Source of the DNA: Companilactobacillus mindensis DSM 14500
Lineage (GTDB): Bacteria; Bacillota; Bacilli; Lactobacillales; Lactobacillaceae
Direction of reading: 5' to 3'
DNA length: 64,000 bases
Assembly (NCBI RefSeq): GCF_001434275.1
Contig: NZ_AZEZ01000073.1
Span: 1 to 64,000, forward strand
Shown: positions 1 through 9,231 of the stretch, piece by piece
Position numbering within the stretch: position 1 is the first letter of the stretch
How the letters are laid out: the number at the start of each line of letters is the position of its first letter
Notes under the pieces: model-generated
Seen by the model: the letters and a program-made list of their open reading frames with translations, nothing else
What the model was told of the DNA's origin: nothing
The model's database searches: none
Program-made: the position numbers and the translations under genes

Positions 1-50
1 ACGTACGGTGGTGTGAGAGGTCGGTAATTAAAAGTTACCTCCTACTCGAT
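1..50 (+). mobile_element. Group II intron, 3' end (domain V tail and domain VI)
   Basis: Bases 1-14 look like the 3' strand of a group II domain V (ACGTACGGTGG). Bases 15-47 fold as domain VI: GAG/CTC, GG/CC and GGTAA/TTACC arms around a short loop. An unpaired A at 44 lies 7 nt before a 3' terminal AT at 49-50, which matches the branch-point A and the AY end known for these introns. The reverse-transcriptase gene would lie to the left, outside the window. The class cannot be assigned from this fragment. The boundary at 50 is inferred from the fold and not from a comparison with an empty site. Confidence 0.75.
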
Positions 51-122
51 TTGTTTTAGAAACGGTTTTGTTTTAGAAACTTATGTATCTTAAATCTTTG
101 GTACGGTTTTGTTTTTAGAAAC
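51..122 (+). repeat. Short direct repeats after the intron
   Basis: TTGTTTTAGAAAC at 51-63 recurs at 66-80 and, with one extra T, at 107-122. The last two copies are both preceded by ACGG. The spacing is irregular and there are only three copies, so this is not a CRISPR array. It may be the intron target or old duplicated 3' exon sequence. Confidence 0.5.
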
Positions 123-169
123 TTGTGGTTCTTGGAACTACACATAAGGTAGAAAAAATCCTCCGACTA

Positions 170-218
170 ATACAATTTCCCGAACTACTTGCTGCGTAAG
201 TAATTCGAGAAGTTGTAT
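170..218. other. Long imperfect hairpin downstream of the CBS gene
   Basis: The arms 170-190 and 198-218 pair at 19 of 21 positions, including one G-U, around a 7-nt loop. The hairpin sits just past the stop of the minus-strand CBS gene. On that strand a T-run (152-157 in plus coordinates) follows after a gap, so it could be a weak terminator. Nothing else is seen between 123 and 240. Confidence 0.45.
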
Positions 219-240
219 TGATCTTCTGAGTAAAACTATC

Positions 241-903
241 TTACAATGTGTTCTTATCTAGAATTTTACCAGATTTTAAATCATCAATCTCGGAAACAAT
301 GAAACTCTTTTTCTCTAAGCGCTTAATAATTTCCTTCAAAGTATTGATATCTGTTCCAGAAGGTAATGTGAAAAGCGTTCTACGTACGACTTCGTTGGAC
401 TTGGCATCCAAAGTCATACATGCGGCAACGGAAACATATTTGGCGAAAATTTTTGACATTTTTTCCAAATCGCCACGATCCCCTGAAGAACTGACTGTTA
501 GTACGTAGCTACTAATATCCAAGTTCCAAGCGTCTGACAACATGCTCAAGAGTCTTGAGTGAGTCAAAATTCCGTAGAATAAATTGTTTTCGTCAAGAAC
601 AGCGATGTATGGCAAATCTTTGATATTGAAGAAAACCTTGAAGAAAGGTGAGTCGACGCTGATCGTCTTAGTGGCATTTTTCATCAAAGTAGTTACAGGC
701 AAACTCATATCGCCACCACGTGATTTATGACGGTAGATGTGCATCTTATAGATGTTACCCCTAAATATTTGACCACTCTCATCCAAAATTGGCACACAAC
801 GATAACCTGAATCTTCAAGTACCTTCAAGGCCTCTTCGAGAGTTACAGTTTCTTTAACTGTAGTAAGCTTGTCCTTTTTAAGTACAAGTGATTTAACTAA
901 CAT
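241..903 (-). CDS. cbpA: CBS-pair plus ACT-like domain protein (c-di-AMP-binding CbpA-like)
   Basis: This 220-aa protein has two CBS motifs in its first 130 residues (roughly 10-55 and 70-125), followed by an ACT-like C-terminal part of about 75 residues. It has no signal peptide or membrane segment, so it is cytosolic. The CBS-ACT layout and length fit the Firmicute c-di-AMP-binding protein CbpA; shorter YkuL/CbpB proteins lack the ACT part. CBS domains bind adenine nucleotides and usually act as sensors rather than enzymes. The ATG start is preceded by GGATGTG. It stands alone, and both flanks carry hairpin elements. Ligand binding is inferred from family only. Confidence 0.6.
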   Translation of the reverse strand: MLVKSLVLKKDKLTTVKETVTLEEALKVLEDSGYRCVPILDESGQIFRGNIYKMHIYRHKSRGGDMSLPVTTLMKNATKTISVDSPFFKVFFNIKDLPYIAVLDENNLFYGILTHSRLLSMLSDAWNLDISSYVLTVSSSGDRGDLEKMSKIFAKYVSVAACMTLDAKSNEVVRRTLFTLPSGTDINTLKEIIKRLEKKSFIVSEIDDLKSGKILDKNTL

Positions 904-967
904 ATATATTCACATCCAATCAAAGTATAATTGAATTAATAATACAGTACTTCGAAGTAAAAAAAAA

Positions 968-1120
968 GCTAGAGTGTGACAAAACTCGGGTAACTCCCGA
1001 GCAATAACAGTAAAATACCGATATTCGCATTATGAATATTGGTATTTTACTGTTATGCGGAAGGAGTTGAGTTTTGGTGCACGTTTATGGCTACATATAG
1101 GGCGAAAAATAAACGATCAT
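968..1120. repeat. Nested inverted-repeat element
   Basis: The core hairpin has arms at 1004-1026 and 1034-1056 (23 bp with one G-U) and a 7-nt loop. A small hairpin lies before it (CTCGGG 985-990 with CCCGAG 996-1001). An outer CAAAACTC/GAGTTTTG pair (near 980-987 and 1069-1076) encloses both. The outer parts resemble the inverse of the repeat units near 35.6-35.9 kb (GCGGAAG..TTTTGGTGCA..GTTTA). No coding sequence is seen between the CBS gene and ldh. Confidence 0.5.
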
Positions 1121-1144
1121 GCAGCTATTTAGGGTAAAAAAAAG

Positions 1145-1179
1145 CTGAAACAAATTATTCATTTGTTTCAGTCTTTTTT
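1145..1179. terminator. Bidirectional terminator after ldh
   Basis: An 11-bp perfect stem (CTGAAACAAAT 1145-1155, ATTTGTTTCAG 1161-1171) with a 5-nt loop is flanked by an A-run on the left and a T-run on the right. It can stop transcription from either strand and lies just past the ldh stop codon. Confidence 0.9.
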
Positions 1180-1196
1180 AAGCACGATATTTTGGA

Positions 1197-2189
<993 letters not shown>

Positions 2190-2222
2190 TCATCCCTTCG
2201 AAAATAATATGTTCCGTGGTTC

Positions 2223-2252
2223 ATTATACAAATAATTAAGGGTAATTAACAA
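2223..2252 (-). promoter_or_regulatory. ldh promoter
   Basis: On the minus strand, a -35 TTGTTA (plus 2247-2252) and a -10 TATAAT (plus 2223-2228) are separated by 18 bp, about 40 bp before the ldh start. Confidence 0.8.
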
Positions 2253-2291
2253 GTTCATTGTGAAAAAAGTAAAAAAATAGTGAAATTAACA

Positions 2292-2300
2292 TGATATAAT
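2292..2300 (+). promoter_or_regulatory. Extended -10 promoter for pth-mfd operon
   Basis: TGATATAAT at 2292-2300 is an extended -10 with no clear -35 upstream. It is followed at normal distance by GAGGT and the pth ATG. Confidence 0.65.
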
Positions 2301-2325
2301 GTAAATTCGAAATGAGGTATTAAAT

Positions 2326-2883
2326 ATGAAACTAATTGTTGGCTTAGGAAATCCAGGCAAAAAATACGATCGTACAAAGCATAATATGGGCTTTATGACC
2401 ATCGATAGATTGATGGATGAATATGGCCAAACACAAATGAAAAAGGACTTTGAAGCTGAATACTGCAAATTCAAAGTTGATGGCGAAACAGTTTTCTTAG
2501 TTAAACCTTTAACATTCATGAATGAATCTGGTCGAGCAGTAAATTTCTTGATGGGCTATTTTCAAATCAGACCTGAAGAATTGATGGTTATCCAAGATGA
2601 TCTCGACATGCCGATCGGTAAAGTTAGATTAAGATCAAAGGGTTCTGCTGGTGGTCACAATGGGATTAAGAGTATAATTTCAGCTGTGGGTACAAAAGAG
2701 TTCAGTCGAATTAAAATCGGTATTCAGCATCCCGATAAACAGTCAGTAGTAAATTGGGTCTTGACGCCTTTTTCAAAGGATCAAGCTCCGGTTGCCTTAG
2801 CTGGGATCGACCAAGCAGTTGACATGGTCAAAGACTGGGTCAAAGGTGACACGATAGATCAATTAATGAACAAATACAATTAA
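2326..2883 (+). CDS. pth: Peptidyl-tRNA hydrolase
   Basis: Pth cleaves the ester bond of peptidyl-tRNAs that drop off the ribosome and so recycles tRNA. The 185 aa match the usual length. The N-terminal signature VGLGNPGKKY and the catalytic histidine in TKHNMGF are present, as are the FMNESG, QDDLD and GGHNGIKS motifs of the active-site cleft. ATG start with GAGGT upstream. It is the first gene of a run into mfd, 24 bp downstream, as in many lactobacilli and bacilli. Confidence 0.97.
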   Translation: MKLIVGLGNPGKKYDRTKHNMGFMTIDRLMDEYGQTQMKKDFEAEYCKFKVDGETVFLVKPLTFMNESGRAVNFLMGYFQIRPEELMVIQDDLDMPIGKVRLRSKGSAGGHNGIKSIISAVGTKEFSRIKIGIQHPDKQSVVNWVLTPFSKDQAPVALAGIDQAVDMVKDWVKGDTIDQLMNKYN

Positions 2884-2907
2884 AAGAGAAGCCAAAGGGG
2901 GCAAAAA

Positions 2908-5900
2908 TTGGATCTAATAAATTTCATTACGAATAAGCTCGACCTTGGGGAATTTATTAATCAAGTTAAGCCAGAAACGAAAAATGCGTTGACAGGTTTA
3001 ACTGGATCAACTATTTCCCTTTTTGTATTGGAAACTTTAAAACAAACAGGTAAAAAAGTATTGATCGTGGAGAATACCAATTTCCACGCTAATAAGCTCT
3101 ATGACGATTTGAATCTCTTAGATAGCGATTCAGTTCACTTGTTCCCAGTTGAGGAATCGATCTCGACTGAATTGGCTACCAGTTCGCCGGATGAATTGAG
3201 TCAAAGACTTGATACATTGAGTTTTTTGGTCAGTGATGAGCCGGGCGTCGTCGTTACGTCAGTCGCTGGTTTGGAATACGAATTGTCTGCCAAAGAATTA
3301 TTCAAAGCGGCACAGTTAGAGATTGAAGTTAATGAAGAATATGATCTTGAAGACTTGAATCAAGAGTTCGTTCAGATGGGCTATGTTAAAGATAAATTAG
3401 TCGCTAAGCCAGGGGATTTTGCTATCCGTGGTGATATTGTCGATATTTATCCATTGAATGTCGACAACCCAATCCGGATCGATTTTTTTGGTAATCAAGT
3501 TGAAAAAATCAAATACTTCGACACGGAAACACAACGTAGCATGGACGAACTGACGAAGATAAATGTGTTGCCAGCTAAGGATCGAGTCGTAACTGATGAA
3601 CAAGTGGCTAGTGGTTTAAAGAAGTTACAAAGGAGCTACCAGCGACAACTTGAGTCAGCCGATAAAGATATCAAAGAAAATTTGGAAATATCATTTGGTC
3701 AGACGATCGAAGAATTATCTGAAGGAATGCGTCCGGAAAATATCGGTAGGATCGCGGATTATATTTTTGAAAATCCGCATAGTTTAGTAGATTATTTAAA
3801 TCCTGATGATATCGTTATTTTCAACGAATACAATCGATTGATCGAACAATCCAATGACAGTCAGGCTGAAAATCAATCTTGGCTAGCTAGTCAATTAGAG
3901 TTTGGCAAAGCTTTGCCAGAACAAAAGATCCGTCAGAGTTTTGCCGATAACATCAAAAAAGATGTTCACGCCCAAATATACTTATCAACGTTGCAGCAGA
4001 GTATGGGTCGGATGCGTCTGAATCAATTGGAAAATGTTTCGGTCCGTTCAATGCAACAATTCTTCAGTCAAATGCCACTGTTGAAGTCTGAAGTGGAGCG
4101 TTGGCAAAAACAAGCTTATACCGTGATTTTGGTAATCAACAACGACAAAAGGATCAATGCAATCGACGATACATTGGTCGATTTTGGTATCAAAGCAACC
4201 TTAACGACCGCTGACAAAGTGATCGAGGGCAATACGCAGCTGATGAATGCCAGTTTAAGCTCTGGTTTTGAAATGCCAGATCAAAAATTAGCCATCATTA
4301 CCGAGAAGGAACTTTTCAATCGGCAACCGAAAAAACGTCGTCATCAAACTTTGGCAAATGCGGAACGTTTAAAGAGTTACAACGAATTAAAACCGGGTGA
4401 TTATGTCGTCCACGTCAATCATGGTATCGGTAAGTTTATCGGTATGCAGACGATGGAAGTCGACGGCAAGCATCAAGATTACATTACGATTGAATATCGT
4501 GACGATGGTCGCTTGTTCATTCCAGTAACGCAGCTGGATATGGTACAGAAATACGTTTCAGCTGAAGGTAAAGCACCTAAGACGAATAAATTAGGCGGCA
4601 ACGAATGGCAAAAAACTAAGCGCAAGGTGCAATCAAACATTGAAGATATTGCGGATGATTTGATTGATCTTTACGCTAAACGTGAAGCTGAGAAGGGCTA
4701 TGCTTTCCCTAAAGACGACTCCTTGCAGACTGATTTTGACAATGCCTTTCCTTATCCAGAAACGCCGGACCAATTACGTTCGATCGAGGAGATCAAGCGT
4801 GATATGGAAAAACCCCATCCAATGGATCGTTTGTTGGTCGGGGATGTTGGTTTTGGTAAAACGGAAGTAGCTCTCAGAGCAGCTTTCAAAGCCGCCGAAT
4901 CGGGCAAGCAAGTAGTCTTTTTGGCACCAACGACGTTATTGGTTCAACAACATTATGAAACGATGAAAGAACGCTTTTCCGGATTCCCAATCAACATTGG
5001 TGTCTTGTCACGTTTCCAAACTCGTAAACAAGTTAAAGAGACGCTTGAACAATTAGCAGATGGAACAATCGATATTATCGTTGGAACTCACCGTCTGTTA
5101 TCTAAAGATGTTAAATTTCACGATATCGGCTTGTTGATCATTGATGAGGAACAACGTTTCGGTGTTAAACACAAGGAAAAAATCAAGCAGTTGAAAGCTA
5201 ACGTTGATGTTTTGACGTTGACAGCGACACCGATTCCTCGGACATTGAATATGTCCATGCTGGGCGTGCGTGATCTGTCTTTGATCGAAACAGCACCAAG
5301 CAATCGTTATCCGGTTCAAACCTATGTAATGGAACAAAACTACGAAGTTATCGCTGGAGCAATCAAACGTGAGATGGCTCGTGGTGGGCAAGTCTTCTAT
5401 CTTCACAATCGAGTGGAAGATATGGACCAAGTTGCAGGGCAACTGCAGGCTTTAGTACCAAATGCTCGAATTGCGACTGCCCATGGCCGGATGAACGAAA
5501 CACAAATGGAAGGTGTCATTTCAGACTATTTAGCTGGCGAATATGACGTATTAGTAACGACGACAATTATTGAAACTGGTGTTGATATGCCTAATACCAA
5601 TACTTTGATCGTTGAGAATGCTGACCGTTATGGTTTGTCTCAACTTTATCAAATCAGAGGCCGAGTCGGTCGTTCTAATCGAGTGGCTTACGCTTACTTG
5701 ATGTACCGTCCCAACAAGGTATTGACTGAAGTCGGTGAACAGCGCCTGGAAGCCATTAAGAACTTTACCGAATTAGGCTCCGGCTTCAAGATTGCGATGC
5801 GTGATTTATCGATTCGTGGAGCTGGTAATTTGTTAGGTAAGCAACAACATGGTTTCATCGATTCAGTTGGTTTCGACTTTTATACGCAGATGCTAAACGA

Positions 5901-6429
5901 TGCCGTAGCTAAGAAACGTGGTCACACTAAAGCTGAAAAAACCAACGCTGAAGTCAATTTGGCTTTGGAAGCCTATTTGCCAGCCGACTACATTACGGAT
6001 CAACGTCAAAAGGTAGAATTATACAAACGGATTCGTCAGATCGATTCAGTCGAAAATTATGCTGAAGTGAAATCAGAATTATTGGATCGGTTCGGTAAAT
6101 ACCCACAAGAAGTCGGCAATCTGCTAGACATCAGTTTGTTGAAGAATTCCTTTGATGAATCATTAGTGAAGAGCGTCGTAATGCGTAACGGCATGATTGC
6201 TATCAAGTTTTCTAAGAAAGCTTCAGATTATTTAACTGGAGACTTAGTCTTCAAGTTCTTAGCCAACACGACGATGAAAGCTAAGGTCAATGATAAGAAT
6301 GGTGAATTTACCATCACCTTGGATTCTGGAAGCGTCAAGAAGGACGAATGGTTCGAACAATTAAAGACGTTTGCTGACAAGATGGCTGAAGGTTTTGACA
6401 ATTTAAAGAAAGAAAAAATTAAAAACTAA
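2908..6429 (+). CDS. mfd: Transcription-repair coupling factor
   Basis: Mfd is a DNA translocase that pushes stalled RNA polymerase off damaged DNA and recruits UvrA. The 1173 aa contain an N-terminal UvrB-like region, a CarD/RID polymerase-interaction domain near residue 495 (PGDYVVHVNHGIGKF), a helicase core with Walker A GDVGFGKT at about 645-652 and DEEQ box at about 746-749, and a C-terminal TRCF domain. The start is TTG, chosen because AAGGGGG lies 7-13 bp upstream and no better codon follows. The next gene starts one base after its stop codon. Confidence 0.96.
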   Translation: MDLINFITNKLDLGEFINQVKPETKNALTGLTGSTISLFVLETLKQTGKKVLIVENTNFHANKLYDDLNLLDSDSVHLFPVEESISTELATSSPDELSQRLDTLSFLVSDEPGVVVTSVAGLEYELSAKELFKAAQLEIEVNEEYDLEDLNQEFVQMGYVKDKLVAKPGDFAIRGDIVDIYPLNVDNPIRIDFFGNQVEKIKYFDTETQRSMDELTKINVLPAKDRVVTDEQVASGLKKLQRSYQRQLESADKDIKENLEISFGQTIEELSEGMRPENIGRIADYIFENPHSLVDYLNPDDIVIFNEYNRLIEQSNDSQAENQSWLASQLEFGKALPEQKIRQSFADNIKKDVHAQIYLSTLQQSMGRMRLNQLENVSVRSMQQFFSQMPLLKSEVERWQKQAYTVILVINNDKRINAIDDTLVDFGIKATLTTADKVIEGNTQLMNASLSSGFEMPDQKLAIITEKELFNRQPKKRRHQTLANAERLKSYNELKPGDYVVHVNHGIGKFIGMQTMEVDGKHQDYITIEYRDDGRLFIPVTQLDMVQKYVSAEGKAPKTNKLGGNEWQKTKRKVQSNIEDIADDLIDLYAKREAEKGYAFPKDDSLQTDFDNAFPYPETPDQLRSIEEIKRDMEKPHPMDRLLVGDVGFGKTEVALRAAFKAAESGKQVVFLAPTTLLVQQHYETMKERFSGFPINIGVLSRFQTRKQVKETLEQLADGTIDIIVGTHRLLSKDVKFHDIGLLIIDEEQRFGVKHKEKIKQLKANVDVLTLTATPIPRTLNMSMLGVRDLSLIETAPSNRYPVQTYVMEQNYEVIAGAIKREMARGGQVFYLHNRVEDMDQVAGQLQALVPNARIATAHGRMNETQMEGVISDYLAGEYDVLVTTTIIETGVDMPNTNTLIVENADRYGLSQLYQIRGRVGRSNRVAYAYLMYRPNKVLTEVGEQRLEAIKNFTELGSGFKIAMRDLSIRGAGNLLGKQQHGFIDSVGFDFYTQMLNDAVAKKRGHTKAEKTNAEVNLALEAYLPADYITDQRQKVELYKRIRQIDSVENYAEVKSELLDRFGKYPQEVGNLLDISLLKNSFDESLVKSVVMRNGMIAIKFSKKASDYLTGDLVFKFLANTTMKAKVNDKNGEFTITLDSGSVKKDEWFEQLKTFADKMAEGFDNLKKEKIKN

Positions 6430-6430
6430 T

Positions 6431-7996
6431 ATGCAAAAAGAAGTGTCGAGAGCTATTAAGGGGACTTGGATTTTGACGATTGCCTCATTGTTTTCTGAAT
6501 TATTGAGTGCAATTTATCGAATTCCATTGCAGAACATCGTTGGGGATCGGGGCTATTTCATTTATCAACAGGTGTATCCCATTTACGGTATTTTCTCCGT
6601 ATTGGCTCTGTCAGGCTTGCCGGTGGTTATCTCGAAGACGTTTGCTCAACAAGAGACCATGGCTGCTAAGCACAATCTGTTGAAAAAGACTTTCATTATT
6701 TTGATGGCTGGATGTTTAACTATTACGGCTTTATTGTGGATGTCATCGCGTTATCTAGCTTTTCTCATGGGGGATCCGAATTTGTATCCTGAAGTGAGAG
6801 TTGTGGCATTGACATTTTTATTGGTTCCCTTTGAGGCTAGTTTGCGAGGTTATTTTCAAAGTGACTTAATTATGGAACCGAGTGCAATTTCACAAGTTTC
6901 GGAACAGTTTTTCCGAATCGTGATCATCATCGGCAGTGCTTTATTGTTCGGTCATGGAGTATTGGATGTCTATAAGATGGGAACTTTGGCTAACTCGGGT
7001 GCTTTTATCGGTGGTTTGTTAGCGGTGGCTATCTTGGTAGTTCACTTCTTGAAAACCCGTAAGTACGATACTGAAGAGAATCCTGATGCGACGATCAAGT
7101 TGGAGCATGGTTTGGCTTTGGAGGTAGTTTTGATCGTTGTTTTCACCGGAATCACGATCTTCTATCAATTCATTGACTCCTTTTCGACCTTGCGACTGTT
7201 GATGCACGCTGGTATGTTGCGAGATCAAGCTGAGATTCAAAAAGGTATCTTTGATCGTGGGCAACCTCTGTTGCAATTAGGAATTGTTTTATCCTTATCT
7301 TTTGTGTCAACAATCATGCCACAATTGAAGGAAAAAAATCGTTTAGAACAAAATAAAGGTACTATTCAAAAGATGGTCCGCGTCTGTTTGTGGCTATCGG
7401 TTGCTGAAACGGCTGGACTTATCGCCTTGATGCCACAGATCAACACGATGTTGTTTACAAACGCTAGTGGTTCAAAAACATTGAGTATTTACATGTTGTC
7501 GATTTTGATTGTTTCGTTTATCAATCTACTGATAGCAGTAACGAGTGGCGACGACGAAAAAAATGTTCATAAATTAGTCTTGTTCGGGATGTCTTTGGTT
7601 GCTAAAGTAGCTTTGAATGTCATCCTAGTGCCGAAATATGGTATTGCCGGTTCAGCCATGGCCACAGTTTTGAGCGAGTGCATTATTTTGTTCGGTATTT
7701 TAACGATTTATAATTTTAACCGTGAATTTTTGTCGCTGGATAAAAAATTCATCAAAAACTTGATCAAGACGGGGTTGATCATGGCTATTGCCGTCAAAAT
7801 CGTCGTCAAGATTTTAACGCTCCACTTTGGCGTAATGACGCGTGCTAACAGTATTTTGATAAATCTGGTTGCTATTCCGATTGGAGCAATCGTTTATCTA
7901 AAACTTTCAAAGCGTTGGCATATGTTGGCTAAAGCTGAGTGGGAAATTTTACCGATGGGTAAATATATTACTAAGTTTATGAAAATTGAGGATTAA
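6431..7996 (+). CDS. Polysaccharide biosynthesis/flippase protein (MurJ/SpoVB-like, MOP superfamily)
   Basis: This 521-aa integral membrane protein has about 14 hydrophobic segments and a short C-terminal tail. The opening residues (KGTWILTIASLFSELLSAIYR) and the overall pattern fit the YabM/SpoVB/MurJ branch of the MOP exporter superfamily, which flips lipid-linked oligosaccharides or lipid II. It lies between mfd and rqcP, exactly where Bacillus has yabM and related genes. The exact substrate cannot be read from sequence. ATG start, one base after the mfd stop, so probably co-translated. Confidence 0.85.
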   Translation: MQKEVSRAIKGTWILTIASLFSELLSAIYRIPLQNIVGDRGYFIYQQVYPIYGIFSVLALSGLPVVISKTFAQQETMAAKHNLLKKTFIILMAGCLTITALLWMSSRYLAFLMGDPNLYPEVRVVALTFLLVPFEASLRGYFQSDLIMEPSAISQVSEQFFRIVIIIGSALLFGHGVLDVYKMGTLANSGAFIGGLLAVAILVVHFLKTRKYDTEENPDATIKLEHGLALEVVLIVVFTGITIFYQFIDSFSTLRLLMHAGMLRDQAEIQKGIFDRGQPLLQLGIVLSLSFVSTIMPQLKEKNRLEQNKGTIQKMVRVCLWLSVAETAGLIALMPQINTMLFTNASGSKTLSIYMLSILIVSFINLLIAVTSGDDEKNVHKLVLFGMSLVAKVALNVILVPKYGIAGSAMATVLSECIILFGILTIYNFNREFLSLDKKFIKNLIKTGLIMAIAVKIVVKILTLHFGVMTRANSILINLVAIPIGAIVYLKLSKRWHMLAKAEWEILPMGKYITKFMKIED

Positions 7997-7998
7997 TT

Positions 7999-8238
7999 AT
8001 GAGATTAGATAAATATTTAAAAGTAAGTCGTATTATCAAGCGTAGAACTGTCGCTAAAGAGTTTGCTGACAATGGCCGTGCTCTTATCAACGACCGTGTT
8101 GCCAAATCATCTAGTGAAGTTTCTGTGGGTGATGTATTAGAATTACACTTTGGTGAAAAGACGATGAAAATTCGCGTGCTTAACATCAAAGAAACAACTA
8201 AAAAAACTGATTCAGTGGATATGTACGAAGAAGTTTAA
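7999..8238 (+). CDS. rqcP: S4-domain RNA-binding protein RqcP (YabO)
   Basis: The protein is 79 aa and consists almost entirely of one S4 RNA-binding fold (MRLDKYLKVSRIIKRR opening, then VGDVLELHFG). YabO/RqcP in Bacillus binds the 50S subunit together with RqcH and helps add C-terminal alanine tails during rescue of stalled ribosomes. Gene order here (mfd, flippase, rqcP, divIC, yabR, tilS) matches Bacillus, which supports orthology. The start codon is two bases after the flippase stop. Confidence 0.85.
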   Translation: MRLDKYLKVSRIIKRRTVAKEFADNGRALINDRVAKSSSEVSVGDVLELHFGEKTMKIRVLNIKETTKKTDSVDMYEEV

Positions 8239-8306
8239 AGTTCAAAATTTAAAATTAGAAATAGATTAAAATTAACAATTTGCTTATTCAAATAATCGCT
8301 TAAACT

Positions 8307-8315
8307 TGTTATACT
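8307..8315 (+). promoter_or_regulatory. Extended -10 promoter before divIC
   Basis: TGTTATACT (8307-8315) is a good extended -10. No -35 is found at standard spacing. It lies 30 bp before the divIC start in a 107-bp gap after rqcP. Confidence 0.5.
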
Positions 8316-8345
8316 CAAAGTAATCATTTCTAGGGGAGTAGTGGT

Positions 8346-8738
8346 ATGGAAGTACATAAACTAAATTCTAACGTTTCTGTATTACAACCGAAAAAATCAC
8401 AAACTCCGAAACCTAATCACAACAATCATGCCAAGGTAGTTCATCGGCGGCGGATTTTGTTGATAGGAATCGTTTTTGCGATTATTGTGGTTGTTTTTGG
8501 CGTTCAAATTTTTAATGCTCACCGAACATATGCCAATACGATGGAACAAATAGAAATTAGCAATCAGAAGTTGACCAAGCAAAAAGCCACGCAAAGGGAC
8601 TTGAAGCTAGAAGTTAGTCAACTTCACAACACGAATTATTTGGAAAAATATATCCGCGAGAAATACATGTATAGTAAACCAGGCGAGCAGATCTATAACT
8701 TACCTGATGACGTTAAGACCACTACGATTCAAAAATAG
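8346..8738 (+). CDS. divIC: Septum formation initiator DivIC
   Basis: DivIC is a bitopic division protein that works with FtsL and DivIB to activate septal peptidoglycan synthesis. The 130 aa have a basic cytoplasmic N-terminus, one membrane helix at about residues 38-57, and an outside coiled-coil part (about 65-95) ending in YLEKYIREKYMYSKPGEQIY, the typical FtsB/DivIC C-terminal motif. ATG start with GGGGAG upstream. The position between rqcP and yabR is conserved. Confidence 0.92.
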   Translation: MEVHKLNSNVSVLQPKKSQTPKPNHNNHAKVVHRRRILLIGIVFAIIVVVFGVQIFNAHRTYANTMEQIEISNQKLTKQKATQRDLKLEVSQLHNTNYLEKYIREKYMYSKPGEQIYNLPDDVKTTTIQK

Positions 8739-8761
8739 GGAAAGGAATTATTTTTAATTAG

Positions 8762-9187
8762 ATGACAGTTGAAGTAGGAGCTAAAACAGAAGGTAAAGTT
8801 ACCGGAATTACAAACTTTGGGGCATTCGTTGACCTTGGAGAAGGACAAAGCGGAATGGTGCACATCAGTGAAGTCGCTGACGGATACGTTAAGGATATTC
8901 ACGATGTGTTAACTGTCGGTGATACAGTTAAGGTTTTAGTTCTTAGTGAAAAAGACCACAAGATCGCACTATCGATCAAACAAGCATCAGATAAGTCAAA
9001 GCCAAAGTATCATTCACATCGTTCATATGATCGTAATGATCACAACAGCAGAAAACCACAACAACACAAGCCAGAAAGTTTCGACGACATGATGTCAGGC
9101 TTCATGAAGGAAAGTGAAGAACGACTAAGCGTTATTAAGAAGAACACTGAAGGCAAACGTGGTGGCCGTGGCGGACGCCGTAGCTAA
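8762..9187 (+). CDS. yabR: S1-domain RNA-binding protein (YabR-like)
   Basis: This 141-aa protein has one S1 OB-fold in the first 75 residues (GKVTGITNFGAFVDLGEGQSG, VHISEV). A basic, Gly/Arg/His-rich tail follows and ends in GKRGGRGGRRS, which probably adds non-specific RNA binding. It is similar to Bacillus YabR and streptococcal S1 proteins of unknown exact role. The ATG directly follows an in-frame stop codon, so it is the first possible start. The AAAGGA site is 14 bp upstream, a little far. Confidence 0.85.
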   Translation: MTVEVGAKTEGKVTGITNFGAFVDLGEGQSGMVHISEVADGYVKDIHDVLTVGDTVKVLVLSEKDHKIALSIKQASDKSKPKYHSHRSYDRNDHNSRKPQQHKPESFDDMMSGFMKESEERLSVIKKNTEGKRGGRGGRRS

Positions 9188-9231
9188 GACAATATATCAG
9201 GTTGGGACTATTTTAATTCAAGGGGGATCAA

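Noticed and set aside
1-27. Possible end of a protein gene (reading TYGGVRGR then stop)
   Set aside because: The same bases fit a group II intron 3' end with branch-point A and terminal AT, which explains them better than eight codons.
51-122. CRISPR-like repeats
   Set aside because: Only three short copies at uneven spacing, with no spacers of constant length and no cas gene.
5098-5442. Minus-strand open frame of 114 codons inside mfd
   Set aside because: It lies fully within the conserved mfd helicase core and has no ribosome site or recognisable product.
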